Source: an uncultured Lachnospiraceae bacterium
GTDB lineage: Bacteria > Bacillota > Clostridia > Lachnospirales > Lachnospiraceae
Length of the DNA: 43,729 nucleotides
Assembly (NCBI GenBank): GCA_902801515.1
Contig: CADCII010000011.1
Location: forward strand, 85,334-129,062
Direction: 5' to 3'
Shown here: positions 24,904-34,700 of the stretch, in pieces
Layout: every line of letters starts with the position of its first letter
Position numbering within the stretch: position 1 is the first letter of the stretch
The notes under the pieces: model-generated
The model's database searches: none
The model's input: the letters and a program-made list of their open reading frames with translations, nothing else
Told to the model about the DNA's origin: nothing
Translations under genes and position numbers: made by a program

Positions 24904-26127
24904 TCACCTTTTCACGAAGCGGCCATACTGGGAACGGCACATAACCTTGGCATACCCATTTGCATAAGTATCCTCGCTGGATGCGAGAGGCGCGGTAAGT
25001 TCGAATCCGGTCTTCCCGGAGAACAGCATGACACAGTCGGAGCCGCCGAACAGGAAGTATCCGAGCTCGTCCCCCTTGTGGATACGCTCGCCGACTTTGA
25101 TGTTATCGGTAAAATGAACGCTCGATACCTGTCCCTGGGCAACCGGCAGCACCGCACACAGTCCGTAATCATCGGTTTCAATGATCACACAGCCGCGGGT
25201 CTCATAGGACTGCCATCCCGCGAAGCAGGATTCCAGGACATACATTCCTCTCTCAGGCTCCCAGGTCGTGATCCCACCCACGGCATCCGGGTTGCCGATC
25301 ACATAAGCCGCCAGCACTTTGCCGGATACCGGCGTGTGGCATCTGTGATAATCATCAAAATTGTAAAATGTATGTGTCAGGGTTCCGCCGTTGAATTCAG
25401 ATGCATACGATGCACCCTCTTCTCCCAGCAGATCAGCAGTGCTGAAAAACGTGGATGTCTTAATCAGTACGCCGTTCTCATCATATACGTCACCGGAGCA
25501 GAATCTGCCCTGCTCATCGATCTCCCAGGTTCCCTGCGGAAGTGAATCTCCCGGAGAAGCGACGATGCTGTCATCATCCGGAGCCACCAGTGGACGGACC
25601 TTATCCGCGTCACTCAGTTTCCTGGAGAAGAATTCATTGAAGGAATGCCAGTTCGAACGGTCCTCAAACCAACCCTGGTCCAGATGCCAGGTAGGATCCT
25701 TATAGAGAGACTCGTAATACTCATCCTTCCAGGATGCCTCGGAATCCATATAGACCTTAAGCGCGTTGTTGTAATCCTTCAGCCAGTGATAGACCGGCTC
25801 AAGGAACTGCACAGACGGTCTGAATTCGAGTACCTCTTCCAGCTCCGGCAGCGGTCTGTCCAGCAGATAATACAGATAGAGGCAGCTCTGGTCTGTCCTG
25901 GTCACGAAGTTCCGGAAACATTCTTCCGGAAGGTATGCCCACGGCATGACAGTCTGGGTGAAGTCAATATATTCATAGAGCTGCTCAAGGCTCCGCACCG
26001 GGTTCTTAACCGGATCCGGGTTCTCCTTCGCTGCAGCGGTTATGGATTTCTCGACAAGGCTTCTGAGCCACTCATCGCCATCCAGGAGATTCTTGAGCTG
26101 CATTGTGATCTGCGTGTATTCCTTCAT
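24904..26127 (-). CDS. Phosphatidylserine-decarboxylase-like pyruvoyl enzyme
   Basis: This 407-residue protein belongs to the PSD family of self-cleaving pyruvoyl decarboxylases. Visible features are a large helical N-terminal domain (1-130), DYHRCHTPVSGKVLAAYVIG (the conserved YHRxHxPVxG segment with the active-site His), and the self-cleavage site FLFGGSDCVMLF near residue 370. Cleavage between Gly and Ser would convert that Ser to the pyruvoyl group. The residue after Ser is Asp instead of the usual Ser or Thr. The long N-terminal extension is unlike short bacterial PSDs and recalls PSD-related enzymes that act on other substrates, including amino acids. No phosphatidylserine synthase gene is next to it. 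Phospholipid synthesis or amino-acid decarboxylation are both possible. The ribosome site is weak (AGGATG). Confidence 0.82.
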   Translation of the reverse strand: MKEYTQITMQLKNLLDGDEWLRSLVEKSITAAAKENPDPVKNPVRSLEQLYEYIDFTQTVMPWAYLPEECFRNFVTRTDQSCLYLYYLLDRPLPELEEVLEFRPSVQFLEPVYHWLKDYNNALKVYMDSEASWKDEYYESLYKDPTWHLDQGWFEDRSNWHSFNEFFSRKLSDADKVRPLVAPDDDSIVASPGDSLPQGTWEIDEQGRFCSGDVYDENGVLIKTSTFFSTADLLGEEGASYASEFNGGTLTHTFYNFDDYHRCHTPVSGKVLAAYVIGNPDAVGGITTWEPERGMYVLESCFAGWQSYETRGCVIIETDDYGLCAVLPVAQGQVSSVHFTDNIKVGERIHKGDELGYFLFGGSDCVMLFSGKTGFELTAPLASSEDTYANGYAKVMCRSQYGRFVKR

Positions 26128-26170
26128 AACTACATATCATCCTATATCCCTTTTTTACGCCAGCCCGACC

Positions 26171-26199
26171 AAGATATCACAAAAATACAGTACAGGCAA
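26171..26199 (-). promoter_or_regulatory. Probable promoter of the decarboxylase-like gene
   Basis: Minus strand TTGCCT (26199-26194), 17 bp, TATCTT (26176-26171), about 45 bases before the start codon. Confidence 0.5.
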
Positions 26200-26209
26200 G
26201 CCAAATATA

Positions 26210-26242
26210 TCAAAACGGGCGCCTGCTGCATCACAGGCGCCC
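26210..26242 (-). terminator. Terminator of the TrhA-type gene
   Basis: The 9-bp GC-rich stem GGGCGCCTG / CAGGCGCCC is followed on the minus strand by GTTTTGAT, just after the hemolysin III family stop. Confidence 0.85.
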
Positions 26243-26264
26243 GGAGATGTTCATTTCCGAAATA

Positions 26265-26912
26265 TCACAGGACAAATTTATACATGAATATGATGTGGCA
26301 GAGGCTTCCTGCCAGCACGAACAGATGGAAGATCTCATGGCTCCCAAAGTTCCTGTGCCTGCTGTTAAACAGCTGGAGCTTCAGGGCATAGATAACGCCT
26401 CCGATCGTATAGATGATGCCGCCTCCGGCAAGCCACGCCAGTGCCTCAAGATCAAATGCTCCGATCAGCGGTTTCATGATGATTACACAGGACCAGCCCA
26501 TGGCGATATAGATCACTGAAGAAAACCACTTAGGGCAGGTGATCCAGCACATCTTGACAAACATACCTATCAAGGCCAGTGTCCATATAACGATCAGCAT
26601 CAGGTTTCCGCTCCTGCCGTGCAGTGTCAGCATGCAGACAGGCGTATAGGTTCCGGCGATCAGTACGAAGATCATCATATGATCCGCCTTCTGGAAATAG
26701 CGCAGTGTCTTCTGCGGTACGACCACCGAATGATAGATCGTGCTTGCGGAATACAGTGCCGCAAGGCTCAGCAGAAAGATCATTGCCGCAGCCACGCTCT
26801 GAGGTGATGTGCGGCCGGCTTTGGACAGCAGCGGAATGGCAGCAATCAGCGCCATCATTATCCCTGCAGCATGTGTGATCGCGCTTCCGGGTTCTCTGAT
26901 TGAAACTGACAT
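26265..26912 (-). CDS. Hemolysin III / TrhA family seven-helix membrane protein
   Basis: This 215-residue protein has seven predicted membrane helices and the PAQR-superfamily signature positions: SASTIYHSVV after helix 2, FQKADHMMIFVLIAGTYTPV, and the C-terminal GSHEIFHLFVLAGSLCHIIF, whose Ser and His residues are the putative metal site. Bacterial members (YqfA/TrhA) have been linked to membrane fluidity homeostasis; the historic hemolysin name reflects one Bacillus cereus report. The start has AAGGGGGG upstream. It is a single gene with a near-consensus promoter, a palindrome at the start of the transcript and its own terminator, so it is probably repressed under some condition. Confidence 0.9.
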   Translation of the reverse strand: MSVSIREPGSAITHAAGIMMALIAAIPLLSKAGRTSPQSVAAAMIFLLSLAALYSASTIYHSVVVPQKTLRYFQKADHMMIFVLIAGTYTPVCMLTLHGRSGNLMLIVIWTLALIGMFVKMCWITCPKWFSSVIYIAMGWSCVIIMKPLIGAFDLEALAWLAGGGIIYTIGGVIYALKLQLFNSRHRNFGSHEIFHLFVLAGSLCHIIFMYKFVL

Positions 26913-26980
26913 ACAGGTGTCCCCCCTTCCGAACGCAATGACCGCGTCTGTTATCGCAGTCAGGTTTCTGATATCGCTTG

Positions 26981-27001
26981 ATGTAGTTTATAAAACTACA
27001 T
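26981..27001. promoter_or_regulatory. 21-bp perfect palindrome, operator candidate of the TrhA-type gene
   Basis: The 9-base arm ATGTAGTTT and its exact complement AAACTACAT flank a 3-base ATA centre. It begins about six bases downstream of the predicted start point of the gene at 26265, where a bound repressor would block escape. The outer ATGT/ACAT resembles PadR-type sites, but the regulator is not identified and is not encoded next to it. Confidence 0.6.
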
Positions 27002-27013
27002 GCTGTACTGCAG

Positions 27014-27042
27014 ATATTACACCAGGTCTTCAATTATGTCAA
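27014..27042 (-). promoter_or_regulatory. Promoter of the TrhA-type gene
   Basis: Minus strand TTGACA (27042-27037), exactly 17 bp, TAATAT (27019-27014). The predicted start is at about 27007, next to the palindrome at 26981-27001. Confidence 0.85.
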
Positions 27043-27093
27043 GCACGGGGAACTGCTTTCACTTTATTATCACATTCCTGCCATCCTGCATCA

Positions 27094-27118
27094 GAAAAGG
27101 GGCCGGTTTCCCGACCCC
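27094..27118 (-). terminator. Terminator of the SH3 envelope protein gene
   Basis: Minus strand stem GGGGTCGG / CCGGCCCC closed by a GAAA tetraloop and followed by TTTTCTG, 29 bases after the stop codon. Confidence 0.85.
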
Positions 27119-27146
27119 CTGGTTTGTTCTGTATAATTCAGTTGTC

Positions 27147-28532
27147 TTACTGCAGGAACTTCGGTCCGATATATCCGACGATCCCATTGCACTCGATCTT
27201 GTCCCAGCCTTCTTCAAGGCCGTAGAACAGTACAGTCTCTCCGCCGTACAGCTGCCCGATGACATTATCGCCATAATCCGGATAACTGCGGATATTGCAG
27301 GCACTCACTACCGTACGGTATTCCGGCTCCGGTGCCGGTTCTGCAACAGGCTCTACAGGCTGCGGTGCCTCGATTACAACATCCGCACTGCCATCCTGTG
27401 TAGTTCCTGCCGTCTCGATCATGCCTCCTGAGTTATCAGTATCTCCGGCGCCTTCTCCGGGCACAGCTGCAGTTTGTGTGCCTGTGCTGCTTACTCTGCG
27501 GTAGGTACCGATCGTATAGCCGGTATCCATATTGGTCACAGACGCCCGGTTTCCGCTGGTGGAGGAACCACCGCTTACCAGTACTGTAACATTTGCCGCG
27601 TTTCCGGTACTGCTGACAGTGATACTGCCGGTACTTACGCTGTTCTCAGTCTCTGTCTCCTGCTCTTCCGAACCAACTCCCGCAAGGGTCGCAGATGTGA
27701 CCGGCTTCTTGCTGTTCGAACTGGCATTGACAGTCTTCTCTGTCGAACTTGTCGTTGTCAGTCCGACGGACTTTCCGGGCTTCTCCGAAGTATTCTCAGA
27801 CTCTTCCTCAACATACTTCTCAGGTTTAACTTCCGGTTTCTCCTCAGCTTCCTTTTCAGGTTTTGTTTCCGGTTTCCTGGCTTCGGCTTTCACTGCGGCT
27901 TCTTCTTTTTCCTCAGTCGCCTTTTCGGTTGCCTTTTCAGTGACTTCCTCTGACTGTGCTACCTTGGCTGCCTCTGTCGCCTTCTCGGTTGTCTTCTCAG
28001 TGACTCCCTCTGACTGTGCTTCCTCTGCTGCCTCTGTCGCCGTCTCGGTTACTTTCTCTGTAACTTCTTCTGCGGCTTCAGTCGCTTTCTCAGTGGCTTC
28101 CTCTGCTGCCTCTGTCGCCGTCTCGGTTGCTTTCTCTGTGACTTCTTCTGCGGCTTCAGTCGCTTTCTCAGTGGCTTCCTCTGTCTCAGTGGCTTCCTCT
28201 GACTTCTCTGCCTTTGCGTCCTTCTTCTCTGTCTCTGCCTTCACAGCAGCTTCCTTCTTCTCCTGAGAAGTTTCCGGAACAACAGCCTCCGTAGAGAGGA
28301 TCACAACAGCCTCCTGCGTTTCTTCTTCAGACTTAACGTCAGAAGCAGCACCCGCATTGCCGGCGCTCCTGTTATTCCGGTTCATGTTGTTGTCGATCAG
28401 AGTTGAGATCATAGAGATCGCTGTAATCGCAATAAGAAGTGCGATCAGCAAAATAAAATAGCGAAGGCGATCCGAGAGCCATTCCCGGAACGCATCCCCG
28501 CCTTTGTTTCCATTTCCTGATGAATTGCGCAT
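27147..28532 (-). CDS. Membrane-anchored protein with TEKATEAAEE repeats and C-terminal SH3 domain
   Basis: This 461-residue protein starts at ATG 28532 behind GGGGAGG; a longer frame upstream has no ribosome site. A short cytoplasmic N-terminus precedes one membrane helix at about residues 24-45 (YFILLIALLIAITAISMIS). About 200 residues of TEKATEAAEEVTEKATETA-type repeats follow, then a Ser/Thr/Gly-rich stretch. The last 60 residues are a bacterial SH3 domain (VVSACNIRSYPDYGDNVIGQ onward). Such domains often bind peptidoglycan or its peptides, so a role at the cell wall is likely. The repeat part could span the wall. It is divergent from the deacetylase-like gene, also an envelope protein with a single N-terminal helix. 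The exact function is unknown. Confidence 0.85.
   Translation of the reverse strand: MRNSSGNGNKGGDAFREWLSDRLRYFILLIALLIAITAISMISTLIDNNMNRNNRSAGNAGAASDVKSEEETQEAVVILSTEAVVPETSQEKKEAAVKAETEKKDAKAEKSEEATETEEATEKATEAAEEVTEKATETATEAAEEATEKATEAAEEVTEKVTETATEAAEEAQSEGVTEKTTEKATEAAKVAQSEEVTEKATEKATEEKEEAAVKAEARKPETKPEKEAEEKPEVKPEKYVEEESENTSEKPGKSVGLTTTSSTEKTVNASSNSKKPVTSATLAGVGSEEQETETENSVSTGSITVSSTGNAANVTVLVSGGSSTSGNRASVTNMDTGYTIGTYRRVSSTGTQTAAVPGEGAGDTDNSGGMIETAGTTQDGSADVVIEAPQPVEPVAEPAPEPEYRTVVSACNIRSYPDYGDNVIGQLYGGETVLFYGLEEGWDKIECNGIVGYIGPKFLQ
27905..28200. repeat. Imperfect coding repeats (TEKATEAAEE units)
   Basis: Near-identical blocks such as GCCTCTGTCGCC-GTCTCGGTT and TCAGTCGCTTTCTCAGTGGC recur several times, encoding the Ala/Glu/Thr repeat of the SH3 protein. 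Copy number could vary by slippage or recombination. Confidence 0.75.
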
Positions 28533-28568
28533 AATAAACCTCCCCTTACTGACTCCCCTGTCGCGTTT

Positions 28569-28597
28569 ATAATAATAGATTTTTTGTCTGTCTTCAA
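28569..28597 (-). promoter_or_regulatory. Probable promoter of the SH3 envelope protein
   Basis: Minus strand TTGAAG (28597-28592), 17 bp, TATTAT (28574-28569), about 35 bases before the start codon. Confidence 0.55.
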
Positions 28598-28703
28598 CCC
28601 TTTTGTTGCCTGCCTCTGACAGGTTGTGGTAAGATAAATCAGTTATATTCCAGTAATACTCATTTCCGGAGAATGAATAAAGGGGAATAAGAGGGGAGAC
28701 GGC

Positions 28704-30359
28704 ATGGATAAAGAAGATTACAGAGATAATTACTCTATGACTGAAGCTCAGATGGAAGAGGCGGCCCGCAGACGAAGGGCAAGAAGGAAGAGGGATCATA
28801 AACTGAAAGTAATATTTACTACGATTGTGGTCCTCTGCCTGCTGGCAATCTGCGCAGTGGTGTACGCCCTGTTCCTGGTTCCCAGAGACTCTGATCTGCC
28901 GTGGCCGAAGTTTCTCGGGGCACGCCCCCAGCTCAAGAGCGGTACGACAGATGTCTCCAAAGATGAGGGCAATCCACTTCTCAATGCCATTGAAAACCAG
29001 CTTGGCGCACAGTCTGAGACACAGAGCGCGCCGGAGCCGGCAGCTGCCCCGGTCATTGTCGAGACCGAAAAGCAGACAGAACCCCAGACACAGCCTGTAA
29101 CAGAACCCTCAGCAAGCGCAGAGGCGCAGAAGATGATCAGTGACGCGCAGCTTCTGGCTGCAGGATATGACTATGACGGTGCGATCGGTATGCTGATGAG
29201 CATCTCCGGATATGATACCGATGCATCCATCCAGCAGATGATCACCGACTACACTACGCAGAGAGACGCCTGTGTCGCGGTCGAACCCACGACAGTTCCC
29301 CATATCTTCTATCATTCACTGCTGAATTCTACTGCGAAAGCATTTGATGTTGAAGCACTGGGACAGGGTGCTGTGGACGGCTACAATGCATGGATGGTGA
29401 CTGTCGATGAATTTGACAAGATCACCCAGCGGCTGTATGACGCAGGATATGTGTATGTCCGTCTCCGTGATCTGGTCATCCAGACTACCGATGCGGACGG
29501 AGTTGTTCATTTCACACCGAACACTGAACTGAAGCTTCCGGAAGGAAAGAAAGCGATCGTCCTGTCGGTGGATGACTGCAGTTATTATCATTCCTACGCA
29601 CCGGCAAGCTTCCCGGAGAAACTTGTCCTGGACGAAAACGGAGATGTTAAATGCCTCTACACAGACCCGGCAGGCAACACTTCTGTCGGTGACTATGACG
29701 TTGTTCCGAGGCTGAACAGTTTCCTTAAAGAGCATCCGGACGGAGCCTATCACGGAGCCCGAGGTATTCTGGCGATGACCGGTTATAACGGAGTCTTCGG
29801 CTACCGCACGGATACGGATTATCTCCTTCAGGAGAATCTGATGGAAGATCAGCGTGCATGGCTCGATTCTCATCCGGATTACAACTATGACCAGGATGTA
29901 GCGGATGCAACAGCTGTCGCTGACGCCCTGAAAGAAGAAGGATGGGAATTCGCTTCTCACACATGGGGCCATCTGTCTGTCACAGACAAGAGCGTCGACA
30001 CGCTCCGTACCGACAATGAGAAATGGGTCGCGACTGTTGAGCCGATCACCGGACCGGTCGACACGATCATCTTCGCCCACGGCAATGATATCGGCAACTG
30101 GGAAGGTTACAGCGATAATGAGAAGTACGATTACTACAATTCTGTCGGATACCACTTCTACTGCAATGTTGACGGATCGGTTCCCTACTGGGTACAGATT
30201 ACGGACAGATATGTAAGGCAGGGCCGTATCGATGTAGACGGATACAGACTGTATCTGGCCATGAACGGTGAGGACTCCTCGCTCAGTGAGCTTATCAATC
30301 TGGATGGCGTCTTCAATGAGAGCCGGCCGACTCCTGTGGTGGCCAACGGCGAAAGCTGA
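28704..30359 (+). CDS. Membrane-anchored polysaccharide-deacetylase-like protein
   Basis: This 551-residue protein has a cytoplasmic basic N-terminus (ARRRRARRKRDHK), a membrane helix at about 34-58, a Gln/Glu/Pro-rich linker (100-140), a short helical unit and a C-terminal NodB-type domain (about 195-520). Motif 1 is VLSVDDCSYY, corresponding to TFDDG with the base and metal Asp. Motif 2 is FASHTWGHLSV, the HxxxH metal pair. Members remove acetyl or N-acetyl groups from peptidoglycan or other glycans outside the cell. The SVDDC version and several large loops suggest a divergent substrate or loss of activity. The start has GAGGGGAG upstream. It is followed by a strong terminator. Confidence 0.8.
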   Translation: MDKEDYRDNYSMTEAQMEEAARRRRARRKRDHKLKVIFTTIVVLCLLAICAVVYALFLVPRDSDLPWPKFLGARPQLKSGTTDVSKDEGNPLLNAIENQLGAQSETQSAPEPAAAPVIVETEKQTEPQTQPVTEPSASAEAQKMISDAQLLAAGYDYDGAIGMLMSISGYDTDASIQQMITDYTTQRDACVAVEPTTVPHIFYHSLLNSTAKAFDVEALGQGAVDGYNAWMVTVDEFDKITQRLYDAGYVYVRLRDLVIQTTDADGVVHFTPNTELKLPEGKKAIVLSVDDCSYYHSYAPASFPEKLVLDENGDVKCLYTDPAGNTSVGDYDVVPRLNSFLKEHPDGAYHGARGILAMTGYNGVFGYRTDTDYLLQENLMEDQRAWLDSHPDYNYDQDVADATAVADALKEEGWEFASHTWGHLSVTDKSVDTLRTDNEKWVATVEPITGPVDTIIFAHGNDIGNWEGYSDNEKYDYYNSVGYHFYCNVDGSVPYWVQITDRYVRQGRIDVDGYRLYLAMNGEDSSLSELINLDGVFNESRPTPVVANGES

Positions 30360-30387
30360 TCAGAACAAATAAAAATCCATAGATAAA

Positions 30388-30426
30388 CCCCGTATCCGGT
30401 CCTGATATGACGGATACGGGGTTTTT
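30388..30426 (+). terminator. Terminator of the deacetylase-like gene
   Basis: An 11-bp stem, CCCCGTATCCG / CGGATACGGGG, followed by TTTTT on the plus strand. It lies between convergent stops and may also act on the AI-2E family gene. Confidence 0.92.
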
Positions 30427-30457
30427 AGTTACTGTGTTTCCAGCGCTTCCAGCCTGT

Positions 30458-31660
30458 TTATTCCGTTTCATCCTTCCTGCTGTTGCTGCCTTTTTTGCCA
30501 GCCCTGGCTGCAGCGGCGGCATCTCTTTCACTTCTTCTTCTCTCAAGCCACACCAGCAGGCCGTCCCGGATGATGTAATCCAGGATCGCTGCAATCGGGA
30601 TCGCCAGAAGAATTCCGACAACACCCCACATTCTTCCGAACACGATCAAAGCCATCAGGATCCAGATCGACTGTACTCCCAGCTGTCCCCCGAACAGCTT
30701 CGGTTTGATAATGTAACCATCAACTGTCTGCAGAATGATCGTGAAGATCAGGAATCCCAATGCATACAGCGGATTGATCAGAACCAGAATTGCAGCTCCG
30801 ATTACTGCTCCGAGAATAGGACCGAACGTCGGGGCCAGGTTGGTAACGCCGACAACAACAGATATCAGTGGTACATACGGATATCCGGCAATCAGCATAA
30901 AGACCGCATTCGTTAAGCCGATGATCAGTCCGTCCAGCAGGTCGGCAAGAATGAACTTGATCATGATCTCATTGCAGCGTCCGAGAAAATCATAAGACTT
31001 CTGATAAGATTTCTCATTTGTCAGAGCTCTCCACAGACGCTTGAGTCCGGCGAGCAGACTCTTCTTTCCCAGAAGGATATAGATCGCGATAATAGTTGAA
31101 ATCACACCGTTGAAGATGTCAACACCATATGAGATCGTCGTATTCAGGATCCCATTGAGACTCTTCGGAAGATTATCGGTCAGCGATCCGACCATGTCGC
31201 CTACTGACGTTGTGAATTTAGATATGTCCACATTGTGCTCTGCCGCGAACTCCTGAAGGTCCTGAAGCATTCCATTGAGCGACTTGGCATAAGAACCCAT
31301 GTTGCTGACAAACATCTGCACACTGGAGACCAGCTGCGGGATCATGGCTACCAGCAGGATCACTATGAACACGATCAGAATTATGAAGGTGATTGTCACG
31401 CCCAGTCCCCTGGCTGCCTTGTTGTTCAGTTTTCGGAACACCTTCTCTTCCCAGAACTTGACCATCGGATCCAGCACATATGCGATCACAATTCCGATCA
31501 CAACCGGAGAGATAAAGTGATAAAATGACCCCAGTGCTCTCCAGAACAGTGCTATATGTGACAATACCAGAAACAGGACGACGCCTGAACATATAGCAAA
31601 TGTATACGCTGCCCACGGAGCATTCAGGTGTTTTCTTAATGTACTCCACCAGTTTTTCAT
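30458..31660 (-). CDS. AI-2E family transporter (PerM/YdbI type)
   Basis: This 400-residue protein has about eight membrane helices. They are grouped as two N-terminal pairs, a long extracytoplasmic helical segment (about 115-160: FVSNMGSYAKSLNGMLQDLQ) and a C-terminal bundle with the conserved GYPYVPLISVVVGVTNLAP and FGPILGAVIGAAILVL segments. Members were named for TqsA, proposed to export autoinducer 2; others transport ions or have unknown substrates. The C-terminus is a basic cytoplasmic tail (LERRRSERDAAAAARAGKKG). The ribosome site is weak and no clear promoter is seen. The function is inferred from family only. Confidence 0.88.
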   Translation of the reverse strand: MKNWWSTLRKHLNAPWAAYTFAICSGVVLFLVLSHIALFWRALGSFYHFISPVVIGIVIAYVLDPMVKFWEEKVFRKLNNKAARGLGVTITFIILIVFIVILLVAMIPQLVSSVQMFVSNMGSYAKSLNGMLQDLQEFAAEHNVDISKFTTSVGDMVGSLTDNLPKSLNGILNTTISYGVDIFNGVISTIIAIYILLGKKSLLAGLKRLWRALTNEKSYQKSYDFLGRCNEIMIKFILADLLDGLIIGLTNAVFMLIAGYPYVPLISVVVGVTNLAPTFGPILGAVIGAAILVLINPLYALGFLIFTIILQTVDGYIIKPKLFGGQLGVQSIWILMALIVFGRMWGVVGILLAIPIAAILDYIIRDGLLVWLERRRSERDAAAAARAGKKGSNSRKDETE

Positions 31661-31791
31661 AATAATACCCGTCTCACATCAGACATTACACAGTCAGAAT
31701 AATGATACAGGCATAGTTTATCACACCCGGTCGTAAACTGCTATGGCGATCTGTTCAGGTCAGTCTGTTTCAGATATCCGGCAAGTCTGCT

Positions 31792-34700
31792 TCATCTTCT
31801 GTCCGTGGCTCTTCCCCGTCTGCCGGACAGCATCAGCGCCATCACGCAGACAAGGATGACGGCCAGCGCCCCTGCAGTTATAAAAATGAAAGTCATAAGG
31901 GGAGTCCGGTCTCCCGTCCTCGGAGCACCGCCGGCAGACGGGTTCTTCTGCGGTTCATCCGGGACCTTCAGTCTGATCTCAATACTCTCCCGCGACGAGT
32001 CTTTGTAACTGCAGTCACAGTCATACTGCCTGGCATTCAGAAGATAACCTGTCGGTGCTTTGGTCTCCCGGACGAAATACTTCGCATGCGGAAGGTTCAT
32101 ATCAAAGGTCAGCTTTCCGTCCTTTCCGCTCACCTTCCTGGCAATTTCAGCACCCGCGCTTACAAGAAGACGTCCCTGCGTTTTCCCGTCCTCGCTTCTC
32201 GCATAGATATTTTCTTTTGTATAGAGTGCAAACTCCGCCCCTTTCAGTGGAGTACGTTTTGAGTCACTGCTGTGTTTTACGATCTGGATCTCAACTCTCT
32301 GCATCGGATCCTCAATCTCCAGATTCTCTATCACCAGCGGATTCTCTCCGTCATAGCAAAGTTCTGTTTCGTGCGTCTTATTCTCAAGCACGGTCCCATA
32401 GGGAGCAGTAGTCTCTCTGACTGTATATTTCCCGAGCGGAAGTTCCTGCGACTCCGCCTCCCCACTGCTGTCTGTGGTCAGGCTGGCCACTGTCTGTCCC
32501 TTTCGGTACATGACCGTGGCGGGCCCATTTTCATACCCTTCAGTATCTCTGCGTAAGATATCTTCAGCTGCCTTTACCTCAAACACCGCTCCGGCAAGAC
32601 CTTTTATCTCGTAACGGAACTTATGACCGCTGTATCCGGTCAGCATCGGTCCCTTCTTGACGATCCTGATCTGACCCATTACCTTGCGGTCTGTCAGCGT
32701 CATCACCGGCTGGGGTTCATCCGGACTGTCTTCCCTGATCTCGACAAAGAAGTCTTCTGCCGGAAGGTGTCCCTCCGGCACAGTTGTCTCCCTGACCAGA
32801 TACGTTCCGTAAGGAATCGGTATGGATGCAGCCATCCCCGCCTCATCCGTGAAGATCTCCGCAGAACCGTCTTCTCCCAGCACGACAGGTTCTGCCTGAG
32901 AAGTATCATAACTCTCCCCTTTTTTCTCCAGAGAACTCACAAGCCAGGCTTTGAATCCGGCGCCTGCAAGCGGCAGCGGATCAGAGCCGTTCTTCTCTGA
33001 TAGTTTTTTCAGCTGAAAAGCCTGCTTCGCCACCACTTCTGTTACCGTCAGTTCTTCAGTGACTACCGGAGTCTCTGCATCCGCATAAATAAGCTCCACG
33101 TCATATTCCGTTTCGTCAAGTACATACCCTTCGGAAGGAGTGACTTCCTTGACATAATACTTACCGAGAGTAAGATCCTCCCATATAATCTCCCCCATCT
33201 CATCTGTTGTTCCCGTTATGACCTGCTCCCCTGCGTGATAGAGTATCTGTCCGCTCTGGTCCTGATTGAGTATATCTTCCCTTGCGTACAGCCCGTATAC
33301 TGCTCCGGACAGCACAGCATCTCCCTGTGCCAGAGGCGGCTGTTCATCAGAATCTGTTTTTCCCTGTGACTCTGCGCTTTCTGCCTGGGTAAAATCCCTG
33401 TCTCTTTTTATCAGCCGTATCTTCCCCTTAACCGGATCATTTTTAAAAACCTGCCGGATCGTCTGGGGAGTGCCGCTCCCGGAAGTCATGTTGAAGACAA
33501 CCGGCATCCGGTCCTGCGAGTTATTCAGATATCCGGAAGGTGCCTTGTCTTCTTTTACATAGTATGAAAGGCCAAGCGTCAGAGCGTGGGTAAACTGTGC
33601 CTTTCCGTCCGCTCCTGTCACAGCACTCTCGATCAGCTCATCCTGTTTCCACTCCCTGCCGTCTGCTTCAATCAGGTCTTCCTGGGCGTACAGTCCGAAC
33701 TCAGCCCCCTGAAGTCCATGCTCTGTGCCGCTGTCTGCCTTGCAGGGGTTTATCATGACATTCGGAGTAAACCTCGCTGTCAGCGACGCTTTATTTGCGT
33801 CCGATACAGCATCCGCGAATACCAGCCCCAGGTTCTGTGTATCTTTATCTGTTGTAATCTTGTACGCGTTATAATCCCTGCTCAGTTTGCCCACTGCGTT
33901 GACCCTTACTGCCAGGTTGCTTCTGGCAGGAGAAGGGTATGTCAATGTAAATACATCCCGGGCGGCAAGAGTGACAGTACCGCTGCCGGATCTTGCGGGT
34001 GCCGTCTGATTCCTGAGGATAACTCCCGCAGGCAGTGTCACAGCAGCTGTATTTCCTGAGTCTGCTATCAAAGTCACTGTCTGTGTCTGAAATACGTTGT
34101 CCTTAAGTACTGAGTTGACACTTGCAGGTGAAAATGAGATTGACGGATCCTGGATTGCCGGCATCGATTCTGCATAATCGATAAGTGCATTTGCCTCTTT
34201 GACTCCTTTCGAAGAAGCATGCTTATCCCAGCTGGAGGATCCTGCTGCTTTGGCTGCTGCGATATGTGTAATGATAAACCGCTTCTCATCATTGTATCCA
34301 GGATGCTTCAGCGCAAAATATCCTTTGTTGGCTGCATCCGCCTGCGCATAGAACAGAACCTTAGCCAGTTTATTTCCATCGTCATACTTCTTGATTGAAA
34401 AATGGTCGCTTTCCTTCGGATTATCCTTTTCCGGCTGCAGGCAGTATGCGATAGCCGTAGCGCCGTTGTATGTAACCTGGTACTTGCGGGTGATCATGCC
34501 GGTGCCGTCACCCAGGTCGACATCATCATAATTATAGCTGGCGAGTATCTTGATCTTAACCTGTATCTCTGCTGCGGCAATAAGGTCTCCTTCACCGCAG
34601 AGGTCATCAACGCTGATCATAATCTCCTCACCAACGCCAAGGCCGAACAGGGGATCCTTATCTTCCTCCTCCGTTTCCGATTCTTTCTCTGATTCCGACT

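Noticed and set aside
27532-28266. Plus-strand Ser/Val/Ala-rich frame opposite the SH3 protein
   Set aside because: It is the reverse reading of the TEKATEAAEE repeats; low-complexity repeats keep several frames open.
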